Shown here piece by piece: positions 1 through 7,179 of a stretch of DNA of 42,249 nt. The notes beneath the pieces were generated by a model that was not told the origin of the DNA, searched no databases, and was given only the letters and a program-made list of their open reading frames with translations. Both the position numbers and the translations under genes were made by a program. The stretch comes from Deltaproteobacteria bacterium (GTDB lineage Bacteria; Myxococcota_A; UBA796; GCA-2862545). The stretch spans positions 1-42,249 of the forward strand of contig REDI01000040.1 of assembly GCA_007693595.1 (NCBI GenBank), read 5' to 3'. Every line of letters starts with the position of its first letter. Position 1 is the first letter of the stretch.

Positions 1-860
1 CTGGTCGCGGTCGGCGGGCATCAGCTCGGGGCGCCCGTCGAGCTCGCTGAGCAGGTGCCAGGTCGTCTGAACGTCCTGACCCTTGCTCCGTGTGATCGCT
101 GAGAGTCGACTTTCGAGCTCTTTATCATCAGGGCAGAACTCGGTGGAAGCCAACACGCCGCGCGCGCCGCTACCGATCGGGATCATCGACTGTAGCCAGC
201 GCCACGCCTGAACCAAGGTATCACGCCCCCCCTCGTCGGACTCGACGCGGGAACCATCGGCTCGATTATCAACCCGGGATCGCTCGTACTGACCCCCGCC
301 AACCTGAACGAGAGGCGTGTTGACCACGCCCCCGCGCCGTTCAACCTGCTCCGAGGAGTCGCCCGCGGGCTGGAAGGCACTGGAGAAGGCTGGCACCTTG
401 AAGCTCATCAAGGCATCGTACGCCTCCTCACCCTCTGGCGTGGTGAGATCGACCCGATAGCTCACCGACTCGGTGTCGGACGAGCTCTGCTGGGCCGAGA
501 GGGACACCAAGGGACCGGACAAGGTCCCTGACCCATGTGCCCGACTCGAGGACTCGAAGGTCACCAGGAGCCACCGCTCGCACTCGCGCTCGACCTGAAG
601 GGCGACCCCTTCTTCGGCGCCACCTCCACCCCCCACCGATCAGTAGGGGACGCCAGCGGTCGCGCCGACGGCGATCTGGATGGCTCGGCCTTCGCGGAGC
701 GAGGCTGCGTTGACCTCGGCCTGGTTTCGAGGGCTGACCTCGTAGGACCGATCCCGGTCCTCGCCAAAGATCTCGTCGAGGGGCTGCTCGCGGACCTCGC
801 GGTGTGCCTCCCTGGAGTCGCTCTGGAGGGGGCCACCGGCGAGGACCGCAGTGCGGCCTA

Positions 861-943
861 CCGTAGTCGAAGGAACTTCGGTGGTACGACACCGTAGTCG
901 AAGGAACTTCGGTGGTACGACACCGTAGTCGAAGGAACTTCGG
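861..943 (+). repeat. left-end array: three 31-bp-spaced transposon sites
   Basis: Copies start at 861, 892 and 923. Each begins CCGTAGTCGAAGGAACTTCGG without its last base or two shown here as shared core CCGTAGTCG...AACTTCGG, followed in the first two by GTGGTACGACA. The third copy stops after the core. Copies are identical to each other, so this end was recently homogenised or recently duplicated. Confidence 0.85.
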
Positions 944-1034
944 AGGGTGCAGGTGCCCCAGCGCGGCCACCGGCTGAAGATCCGCCTTCGCTCATCTCGA
1001 CCCACGGCCAGCGACCCGTCAGAGCCCTCGAGGT

Positions 1035-1117
1035 CCGAAGTTACGCCGACTATGGTCCCCAGGGTCCGAAGTTACGCCGACTATGGTCCCCAAGGTCCGA
1101 AGTTACGCCGACTACGG
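1035..1117 (-). repeat. right-end array: three 31-bp-spaced sites, inverted relative to the left array
   Basis: Copies at 1035-1055, 1066-1086 and 1097-1117 read CCGAAGTT, then ACGCCG, then ACTAYGG on the plus strand, separated by GTCCCC-type 10-bp linkers. Reverse-complemented they match the left-array core at all but about three or four of 21 positions. The differences lie in the middle, as in a transposase site with two contacted halves. Confidence 0.85.
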
Positions 1118-1293
1118 TGGCCTATGACCGTCTCCGCCCCCCGCTCAGACGCCTCCCAGAGGTCACGCCTCGACGATCCGCCAGCGGCCAGCCACCCCCG
1201 AGCCTCACGACCCCGACCCGCCCTCTGGGCCATCAGGAGGGAATGGCAAGCCATCCCCTCCATGGGTCGGGGCTGTCGACAACCTCTTGTTCG

Positions 1294-1451
1294 TGGGGGC
1301 TTTGCCCGAGCTGGCGACGTGAAGTCGTTGACCTCGACCGTGTCTCCAGTCGGTCAGTCACAGGCCCCTCTGACGGGGAGCCTGGAGGGGTAGATCGAGG
1401 TCTCCCATAGTGGGGACTTTGCCCGAACTGAACGATGGGGACTTCGCCCGA
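1294..1451 (+). repeat. three copies of a TGGGGRCTTYGCCCGA motif in the gene-free stretch before the restriction-modification genes
   Basis: Copies lie at 1294-1309, 1411-1426 and 1436-1451, the last two 25 bp apart. A second short repeat, CTGAACGATGG, occurs at 1428-1438 and 1493-1503. This 1264-1549 stretch has no credible gene. The motif could be a remnant transposon end (IS21-type ends carry such short repeats), or binding sites belonging to the restriction-modification island. I see no inverted partner on the far side of the methyltransferase gene. Confidence 0.55.
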
Positions 1452-1550
1452 GCCTTGACAATACGCTCGGATTTTGGGGATCGCTTACAGCACTGAACGA
1501 TGGCGTTGACTTTTCCAACCGCGACACGCCTACAAAGGAGTTGAGGTCCG

Positions 1551-1583
1551 ATGTGACGCATAGTCCGTGGACGCATCGTCTAC
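1551..1583 (+). promoter_or_regulatory. C-box operator of the restriction-modification controller
   Basis: Two imperfect palindromes, GACGCATAGTC (1555-1565) and GACGCATCGTC (1570-1580), are spaced 15 bp apart with GTG between them and ATGT in front. From memory this closely matches the tandem operator of the Esp1396I/PvuII class of C proteins (GACT-N3-AGTC-like halves around a central GTG). In such systems the left box activates and the right box represses. The position fits, overlapping the expected -35 of a short or leaderless transcript starting just before ATG 1603. Confidence 0.8.
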
Positions 1584-1602
1584 ACCAGGCGATGGTCTCA
1601 GG

Positions 1603-1845
1603 ATGAACAAGGAAGAAGTCCAGCGAGCGTTCGGTCAGCGTGTGCGAGAAGCCCGCCTGACTCTGGGTGTCACTCAGGAGGAGTTGGCGCACCAGGCCGG
1701 GCTTGACCGGACCTACGTGAGCATGGTTGAGCGTGGCGTGCGGAACGTGACGTTGTGGAACATCTATCGCCTCGCTGAAGCACTGAATCTGGACCCTTTC
1801 GTTCTCTTCAAGGAGAGTCCAGATGGCGCTCAAGCCGACGAGTGA
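1603..1845 (+). CDS. restriction-modification controller (C) protein, Xre-type HTH
   Basis: An 80-residue DNA-binding protein that times endonuclease expression after the system enters a new host. Nearly the whole length is a five-helix Xre HTH: RVREARLTLGVTQEELA leads into the recognition region GLDRTYVSMVERG, followed by RNVTLWNIYRLAEALN, the usual C-protein layout. I start it at ATG 1603, because the upstream in-frame GTG at 1567 falls inside the operator itself. No strong Shine-Dalgarno precedes the ATG, which is common for leaderless C transcripts. It overlaps the endonuclease gene by 23 bases, so the two are co-transcribed and coupled. A generic Xre repressor is the alternative, but the adjacent C-boxes and the R and M genes make that unlikely. 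Confidence 0.9.
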   Translation: MNKEEVQRAFGQRVREARLTLGVTQEELAHQAGLDRTYVSMVERGVRNVTLWNIYRLAEALNLDPFVLFKESPDGAQADE

Positions 1846-2872
1846 GCAGCACGCCGCACAGATCGCAGCCGGAATCAGCGGGCGGAATCGAGGTCACAAG
1901 TTCGAGAAGGCACTAACATCGGAGATCAACGAGATGGTGCTGGACCATGTAGCGCCGCCGCCGATCGACCACCCGCACCTGATGACGGGCGACCCCGCAG
2001 CGTTGCTCGTTGGGTTCGTGAAGCGGGAGGAGGGATTCGCCGATGGAACGACGGTGGAGGCCTACTGGTTGGGCGGATTGGCTACCTCTGGCGAGGGCGA
2101 CGAGCTTCGAGACTCGAGTGGTAACCTCGTGACTGGCAGCAAGAGCGACGTGCTGCTTCGATTCACCCTGCCGGACGGCTCGGAAGAGTGGCGTGGCGTG
2201 TCCGTGAAGACCTGCTTCAACGCGACGCCGACGAACGCGCAGTTGTATTGCAGCACCGCTGTCGCGTTCTGCGGGCTCTTGCGGAGTCGAGGGTTGACGG
2301 TGACCGCTGACCAGGAGGTTGCCCTTCGACGGTTCTGCGGGGATCCTGGCTACCGTCCACAGGACACCGGAGACGACGTCGGTCGCTCGTCTACCCCGGA
2401 GAGGTGGTTCTGGGAGGAACTGGCGGAAGAGGCCCGCAACGACTGGGAGCGGCTTTTCACCGAGCATCACAGGGACGTCCTGCTAGCCCTCTTGAAGTAT
2501 GCCTACGAGGGTGATGCCTTTCCGCCCGACTACCTGCTCCACCTGAGGCATAAGGGTGACCCCGCTCCTGTAGCTCTCTACACCATGGACCAGATCGCCG
2601 ACTTGAGCGTTGCCTATGGGTCTTTCTCGACGCGCAACTACAAGGTCCACAAGGGCCGCTACAAGTCCGATCCGCACCAGCATCAGGCCCCACGCTTCGG
2701 TATCGTGCAGTTCCAGCCTCTCGGGAACAAGCAGAACAGAAACCAGCTGCAGTTCAACCTACAGGCGCGGTACTTCGACAAGGTTCCCTACGAGGTTGAG
2801 GAGGACCTTGCCGACGGCAACGCCGCCCAGGGTCCGTCTTCAGCAACTGCTAGTGAGGCAAGTGGGTCTTGA
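1823..2872 (+). CDS. type II restriction endonuclease, PD-(D/E)XK-like
   Basis: A 349-residue protein placed exactly where the endonuclease belongs: downstream of and overlapping the C gene, and convergent with the methyltransferase. Visible signs of the nuclease fold are an N-terminal helix with GHKFEKALTSEIN (Glu28), then SKSDVLLRF (Asp109), a hairpin, and GVSVKT (Lys129). The usual Glu of the ExK pair is Ser127, a variant known in some families. AAGGAG at 1810-1815 sits seven bases before ATG 1823. The C-terminal 40 residues are Gln/Asn- then Ala/Ser-rich. Its 3' end overlaps the methyltransferase 3' end by 23 bases. The recognition sequence cannot be read from the protein. Base composition looks less GC-rich than flanking genes, consistent with transfer. 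Confidence 0.8.
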   Translation: MALKPTSEQHAAQIAAGISGRNRGHKFEKALTSEINEMVLDHVAPPPIDHPHLMTGDPAALLVGFVKREEGFADGTTVEAYWLGGLATSGEGDELRDSSGNLVTGSKSDVLLRFTLPDGSEEWRGVSVKTCFNATPTNAQLYCSTAVAFCGLLRSRGLTVTADQEVALRRFCGDPGYRPQDTGDDVGRSSTPERWFWEELAEEARNDWERLFTEHHRDVLLALLKYAYEGDAFPPDYLLHLRHKGDPAPVALYTMDQIADLSVAYGSFSTRNYKVHKGRYKSDPHQHQAPRFGIVQFQPLGNKQNRNQLQFNLQARYFDKVPYEVEEDLADGNAAQGPSSATASEASGS

Positions 2873-4445
2873 TGTACCCGGCGAGCGCTTCTGCGAGTAC
2901 GGGAGGCACGGCGTTGCCGATCTGCTTCCGAACGGCACCCGTCTTCCCCTTGAGCTGAAAGTCGTCAGGAAAGGACTGGCAGCGCATGGCTTCACGAATC
3001 GTGAGGCTTCGCGTGTTCGTGGGATGCACCGTTCGACATGCCGAGATCATGCCGAAGGTGGTGCCGATAGTGGATGATGGTTCATCCCATCGCAGACGCT
3101 TGTAGGTGGTGTTGTAGCCAGAGGGAGGCCTCAATGCCGGGTCCTCGTTTTCGTGGGCGCTGTGTCCCTCGGGAACCACGCGGAGCATCTGGAGCACGTG
3201 CTCAGGATGCGAGACGGCCCAGTGGTACTCGTCGTCTGGGGCGCGCTCTCCCGACTCAAGCGATGGGAGGTCTCCGGTTGCGTCCCGAAACGACCTCCAC
3301 ACAGGCTTCGAGAAGAGGCCCCTCTGGGTTCCATTGGACCCCACAGGCGAATGGGTTGGAGCAGGGAACCACTTTGAAGGCGGTGCCAAGTCCTGTCGGT
3401 AGCCCAGGAAGAAGACGCGCTCACGACACTGTGGTACGCCGTAGTCGGCTGAGTTGAGGCATGACCACTGCGCGCGGTAGCCGATCTTCTGCAGCTGCTC
3501 GACGATCTCATCGGCGACAAGACCACCACTAGGGTTCTTCATCGAGGTCAGAAGGCGGACGTTCTCGATGAGGATGGCCTTGGGTTGAAGCTGCTCGGCG
3601 ATTTCAAGGTAGCGCATCACCAGGCGATTTCGAGGGTCGTGAACGTCGCGCTTGCCAGCCAAGCTGAAACCTTGGCAGGGTGGACCGCCGATGAGCACCG
3701 CCACTTCACCAAACTCGCGACGCCACTGTGCCACCGTGTCTCGGCTCACTTCCGTCACGTCTGCGCCGAGGCAGACCGACGTGGGGAAGTTGTGGGCGTA
3801 GGACTCGCGTGCGTTTTCGTCGAGTTCGATGAACCCTGCGACATCGAATCCGGCGCGCCTGAAGCCTAGGGACATCCCACCGCAACCAGCGAACATCGCC
3901 AACGCGACGGGCGCTCCTCCATCCTCGTCAGAGCGCCTGAGCGACGGACGCTCGAGGCCGCGTGACCGATTCAGGAACGCGACGTGATCAGCTGGGTGGA
4001 CCTTCTTCCGGCGACGCGCGCGTTTCGGCTTGGGCTCCTGGCCAGCGCTGCGCTTCTCCGCCCAGTTTCGAAGGCGGATGCCCTCGGGAATAGAGCCGGA
4101 CTCCACCTCAGCGATCACGGATGCGATGGCCTTGACATGGCCTGATTGAAGTTGGCGCTTACCAAGTTCATGAGCCGAGATCAGCGCCTGGGTGACGCCG
4201 CTGGAACGAGCCAGGTTCGCCTGACTCATGCCATGGGCCTTTCGCCAAGCTCGCAAGACCTCCCCGTTCCTGGCGACGTCAACCCCCGAAACTGGCTCGG
4301 TGGATGGGCTGGCGGCTGCTCGTGGTCCGTTCATAGATGGCTCCATAGCCTCTCGGTTGGTTTCCGGGTCCGTGCCCGCCGGCTTGGCGAAATCGATTTC
4401 ATCGACCACTCTACCCCCTTCCTCCACGCTGTTTCGGAGCATCAT
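2850..4445 (-). CDS. DNA cytosine-5 methyltransferase with N-terminal HTH
   Basis: A 531-residue enzyme that protects host DNA by making 5-methylcytosine from S-adenosylmethionine. Residues about 61-96 form an Xre-like HTH (VLRAWRKAHGMSQANLA...LISAHELG). The catalytic part spans about 178-531: motif I MFAGCGGMSLGF, motif IV GGPPCQGFS with nucleophile Cys257, motif VI IENVR, motif VIII QCRERVFF and C-terminal motif X GNAVPP. All key residues are present. The target-recognition region is about 350-470. ATG 4445 has no good ribosome site; GTG 4409 follows GGAGGAAGGGGG and may be the true start. M.SsoII/M.EcoRII-type enzymes use such an N-terminal HTH for autorepression, so this gene may be controlled separately from the C-R operon. 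The 113 bases upstream (4446-4558) must hold its promoter. Confidence 0.95.
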   Translation of the reverse strand: MMLRNSVEEGGRVVDEIDFAKPAGTDPETNREAMEPSMNGPRAAASPSTEPVSGVDVARNGEVLRAWRKAHGMSQANLARSSGVTQALISAHELGKRQLQSGHVKAIASVIAEVESGSIPEGIRLRNWAEKRSAGQEPKPKRARRRKKVHPADHVAFLNRSRGLERPSLRRSDEDGGAPVALAMFAGCGGMSLGFRRAGFDVAGFIELDENARESYAHNFPTSVCLGADVTEVSRDTVAQWRREFGEVAVLIGGPPCQGFSLAGKRDVHDPRNRLVMRYLEIAEQLQPKAILIENVRLLTSMKNPSGGLVADEIVEQLQKIGYRAQWSCLNSADYGVPQCRERVFFLGYRQDLAPPSKWFPAPTHSPVGSNGTQRGLFSKPVWRSFRDATGDLPSLESGERAPDDEYHWAVSHPEHVLQMLRVVPEGHSAHENEDPALRPPSGYNTTYKRLRWDEPSSTIGTTFGMISACRTVHPTNTRSLTIREAMRCQSFPDDFQLKGKTGAVRKQIGNAVPPVLAEALAGYIKTHLPH

Positions 4446-4558
4446 CGGGCTTGTGCGGTTTCGCTGTTCGGGCTTAAGCCGTCGATGGCTGTCATCAGCC
4501 GTCCTGTGCGGGTATACTGCCCTCGAAAACCTCCTTGTGATCGGGGCCGTTTCGACTT

Positions 4559-5656
4559 CTAAACATTAAACCGAAAATGCATCACATCCCCATCCTGCAC
4601 CACATACTCCTTGCCCTCCAGCCGCAGCTTGCCCGCCGACTTCAGCCCGGCCTCGCCGCCGCAGGCGATCAGATCGGGGATGGTATACACCTCGGCCCGA
4701 ATAAAGCCCTTCTCAAAGTCGCTGTGGATTACCCCCGCCGCCTGGGGCGCCTTGGTGCCCTCGCGGATCGTCCACGCCCGGATCTCCTTGGGACCCGCCG
4801 TAAAGTAGGTCTGCAGACCCAGCAGCTCGTAGGTGGCGCGGGCGAGGACCGCGAGGCCCGGCTCGGGCAGGCCGAGGTCGTCCAAGAAGGCGGCGCGCTC
4901 TTCGGGGTCTTCGATCTCGGAGATCTCGGACTCGATCTGGGCGCAGATAACCACCACGCCGGCGCCGTCGGCGGCGGCCTTCTCGCGGACGGCCGTGACG
5001 AAGGCGTTGTCTTCGGTCAGGCCGTCCTCGTCGACGTTGCAGACATAGAGGACGGGCTTGCTCGTCAAGAGCTGCATCTCCCGGACGAAGGGGGCCTCGG
5101 CCTCGTCCCAGTCCCCAGCGCGGGCGGGGCGGCCTTCGCTGAGCAGCTCGATGAGGCGGTCGCCGACTTCGACAGACTTCTTGGCCTCGGCGTCGCCAGA
5201 CTTCGCGAGCTTGCGGATCCGCTCCAGGCGCTTCTCGACGCTCGCCAGATCCGCGTAGATCAGCTCGGTCTCGATGGTGTCGATGTCGCGCAGGGGGTCG
5301 ATGTCGCCGTCGACGTGGGTGATGTCGGCGTTCTCGAAGCAGCGCACGACCTGGAGGATGGCGTCGACCGCGCGGATGTGGCCGAGGAACTGGTTGCCGA
5401 GGCCCTCGCCCTTGCTCGCGCCGCGCACAAGGCCCGCGATGTCGAGGATCTCGACCGTGGCGGGCAGGATCTTCTGCGTCTCGATGATGCGGTTGATCTC
5501 GGCGAGACGCGGATCGGGTACGCTGACGATGCCGGTGTTCGGCTCGATGGTGGCGAAGGGATAGTTCGCGGCGAGCGCACCGGCAGCCGTGAGCGCGTTG
5601 AACAGGGTGCTCTTGCCGACGTTGGGCAGTCCGACGATGCCTGCTTGCAGGGCCAT
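4559..5656 (-). CDS. ychF: ribosome-associated GTPase/ATPase YchF (OLA1 family)
   Basis: A 365-residue Obg-family P-loop ATPase linked to ribosomes, translation and oxidative-stress response. The G1 loop VGLPNVGKSTLFN is at residues 8-20, followed by the switch region with DIAGLVRGASKGEGLGNQFLGH, and NVDE stands where other GTPases have NKxD, which explains the family's ATP preference. The TGS domain ends the protein (ARATYELLGLQTYFTAG..., RAWTIREGTKAPQAAG, FRFNV). Length matches the family. GGAGG lies six bases before ATG 5656. The gene is conserved core genome and marks the right boundary of the inserted restriction-modification genes. No other obvious anomaly. Confidence 0.97.
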   Translation of the reverse strand: MALQAGIVGLPNVGKSTLFNALTAAGALAANYPFATIEPNTGIVSVPDPRLAEINRIIETQKILPATVEILDIAGLVRGASKGEGLGNQFLGHIRAVDAILQVVRCFENADITHVDGDIDPLRDIDTIETELIYADLASVEKRLERIRKLAKSGDAEAKKSVEVGDRLIELLSEGRPARAGDWDEAEAPFVREMQLLTSKPVLYVCNVDEDGLTEDNAFVTAVREKAAADGAGVVVICAQIESEISEIEDPEERAAFLDDLGLPEPGLAVLARATYELLGLQTYFTAGPKEIRAWTIREGTKAPQAAGVIHSDFEKGFIRAEVYTIPDLIACGGEAGLKSAGKLRLEGKEYVVQDGDVMHFRFNV

Positions 5657-5766
5657 GCTACTTCCTCCATGGGGCCGAAGGGGATGGCCTCCGGGGAGGC
5701 GGAGCTATCCCCTCGCGAGGCGAGCGCGCCACCCCGCTGGCACTGGGAGCGCTGCGGAAGGCAGGC

Positions 5767-7077
5767 TCAGCGCCGGACCTCGGGCACACAGTGCTCGATG
5801 ATAAGGGGCTCGCTCGCCGAGCTCCAGCTGCGACCCATGCGATCGTTCCACTCGGCGAGGAGGCCGTTGCCCTCACACCGGCCCTCGCAGGGCTCGTCGC
5901 CCAAGCTGAGAGAGTAGCGCAAGACGGCGTCATCATAGCGCGTCGGCAAGACGTAGTTGAAGTCGGGCTCGGCCCCGTCGAGCGAGACGTCCCAGGCGAT
6001 GCGGGTGGACCCATCAGCCAGGGTCGAGACCTGCCCGGGCGGGTTGACGTCGGTCACGTTGAAGCCGGGAGGGACGACCTCGACGACCGAGGTGGTGCCC
6101 GAGCGCTGCCCCAGGTTTCGGACCTCGACCTCGACCGGGCGGCGTTGGCCTGGGCCGGTGAGCTGGACGAGGCTCGACCGCCGACCGACGAGGAAGATGG
6201 GGTGGGCCCGCTCGGTGTCCCAGATGTTGTGCTGGGTCTGGGCCTGACCATCGACGATGTCGATCTGATCGAGGATGCCGCTGCTGTTGAGGTCGGTGCG
6301 GTCGACGACGAGCCCCATCAGCCGGCTCGGCGCGAGCGAGCCGTTGTAGGTATAGTACGAGCCCGCGCGGGTATACTGGTACTGTTCGACACACCACCAC
6401 GCGCGTTGGCCATCGCCGCCAAAGACATCGCGGCGGTACGGGAAGTCGATCGACTGGCCGGGCGGGAGCAGGTGGCCGTCGCGGGGGCCGAAGAGCACGT
6501 CTTGGCTGTCGGGCGAGAAGGCGACCATCCAGGGGTCGAGGCAGATCTCGAGGTCCGAGCTCTCGTTGGTCACGACCACGGACCCGACACCCATCGCCGC
6601 CTGGAAGCTCACGCTTGCGGCGCCGCGATCGAAGGCCTCGGCCAGACCCACACAAGGCACCGGGATGTCGCACTCGGTCACACACTCGGGGTGCTGGATC
6701 TCGATGAGCTCGTTGGCGGGCACCAGCACGGGGGCGTGAAAGAAGTACTCGGCGCCGACCGCGACCAACATGTACTCGCCGGCCGGGATGTCGTTGAGGG
6801 CGTAGTTCCCGTCGGCGTCGGTGAAGGTGCGAGCCACGCCGTAGGCGTGCTCGATCAGGACCTCGATGCCCTCGAGCCCCTCTTCGAAGTCGTGGCAGAT
6901 CTTGCCGTGCAGCCCCCCGAGGGGGGTGTCGGAGGGCCAAGGGGTATCGCTGCCATCGACACCGCCAGGCGCCGGATCGGAGCCGTCGGGATGCTCTGGA
7001 TCATCGAGCGCAGAGAGGTTGTAGTCGGGGCAGCTCGTGAGCATCAGGAAGGGTAGTGCCCAAGAGATCTTGTTCAT
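5767..7077 (-). CDS. lipoprotein with carboxypeptidase-regulatory-like domain
   Basis: A 436-residue predicted outer-envelope lipoprotein. MNKISWALPFLMLTSC gives a signal peptide with lipobox Cys16, followed by a Pro/Asp/Gly-rich linker (to about 55). Residues about 58-110 (LHGKICHDFEEGLEGIEVLIE...YALNDIPAGEYMLVAVG) form a CarboxypepD_reg-like beta sandwich. A Cys-rich segment (ECVTECDIPVPC) and an Ig-like portion (VVVTNESSDLEICLDPWMVAF) follow, then a DUF11-like repeat (VEVEVRNLGQRSGTTSVVEVVPPGFNVTDV). I start at ATG 7077 because the longer frame upstream lacks a signal peptide. It is transcribed divergently from the thioesterase-like gene. Similar multi-sandwich lipoproteins are common on myxobacterial surfaces; substrate and role are unknown. 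Confidence 0.75.
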   Translation of the reverse strand: MNKISWALPFLMLTSCPDYNLSALDDPEHPDGSDPAPGGVDGSDTPWPSDTPLGGLHGKICHDFEEGLEGIEVLIEHAYGVARTFTDADGNYALNDIPAGEYMLVAVGAEYFFHAPVLVPANELIEIQHPECVTECDIPVPCVGLAEAFDRGAASVSFQAAMGVGSVVVTNESSDLEICLDPWMVAFSPDSQDVLFGPRDGHLLPPGQSIDFPYRRDVFGGDGQRAWWCVEQYQYTRAGSYYTYNGSLAPSRLMGLVVDRTDLNSSGILDQIDIVDGQAQTQHNIWDTERAHPIFLVGRRSSLVQLTGPGQRRPVEVEVRNLGQRSGTTSVVEVVPPGFNVTDVNPPGQVSTLADGSTRIAWDVSLDGAEPDFNYVLPTRYDDAVLRYSLSLGDEPCEGRCEGNGLLAEWNDRMGRSWSSASEPLIIEHCVPEVRR

Positions 7078-7106
7078 CGGAGCCTCGGTCGTCGCGTCGG
7101 CATAAC

Positions 7107-7143
7107 AAGGTGCCCGAGATCCCACCCCTTTGTCGAGCACCTT
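7107..7143. repeat. inverted repeat AAGGTGC/GCACCTT in a divergent promoter region
   Basis: AAGGTGC at 7107-7113 and GCACCTT at 7137-7143 are separated by 23 bases, between two divergent genes. It may be an operator or an RNA stem; there is no T-run to suggest a terminator. Confidence 0.35.
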
Positions 7144-7179
7144 TTGGGCTCGTCGGTTAGACAGCCCACGGGAGGAGCG

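Larger units (their letters stand above)
860..1118. mobile_element. 259-bp non-autonomous mini-transposon with triple-site ends and 5-bp target duplication
   Basis: The element begins ACCGTAGTCG (860-869) and ends CGACTACGGT (1109-1118), a perfect 10-bp terminal inverted repeat. GGCCT lies directly outside both ends (855-859 and 1119-1123), as expected for a 5-bp target-site duplication. Each end holds three copies of a related 21-bp site at exactly 31-bp spacing, pointing in opposite directions. Only about 90 bases, with no credible gene, lie between the arrays. Excision in silico restores one reading frame in the host gene. Multiple transposase sites at each end with a 5-bp duplication recall Tn7/Mu/Tn402-type elements, but the tips are not TG...CA, so the family is open. 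No transposase is in the window. Confidence 0.75.
1..1263 (-). pseudogene. broken gene of unknown function, interrupted by a mini-transposon and an in-frame TGA
   Basis: Reading the minus strand, one frame stays protein-like from the left edge to base 859 except for a TGA at 640-642 (flanking peptide GATAGVPY-stop-SVGGGGGAEEG). Removing the mini-transposon and one copy of its GGCCT duplication (264 bases, 88 codons) joins the same frame to an open stretch at 1124-1263. That stretch starts at ATG 1263 with MEGMACHSLLMAQRAG, and the join reads ETVIG-RTAVLAGG. The C-terminus lies outside the window. I see no family signature. The visible protein is soluble, Gly/Ser-rich in the middle and contains one WxxLLSELDG-like segment near the edge. 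The TGA may be a nonsense mutation (TGG to TGA is plausible) or an error; recoding as selenocysteine is unlikely. The true start is uncertain because foreign DNA abuts it. Function unknown. Confidence 0.6.

Noticed and set aside
640-642. In-frame TGA as selenocysteine
   Set aside because: The flanking peptide (GVPY-stop-SVGGGGG) has no redox motif, and the gene is already disrupted by an insertion; a nonsense change is simpler.
861-1117. CRISPR-like spaced repeats
   Set aside because: Only three copies per side, 10-bp linkers that are the same from copy to copy, and inverted orientation with terminal repeats and a target duplication: a transposon, not CRISPR.
1354-1833. Minus-strand frame across the C-box and controller gene
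   Set aside because: Overlaps a well-supported operator and HTH gene; no motif, and composition is not protein-like.
4577-5917. Long open frame (446 codons) on the plus strand opposite ychF
   Set aside because: A shadow of the GC-rich ychF codons, which have clear family motifs on the minus strand.
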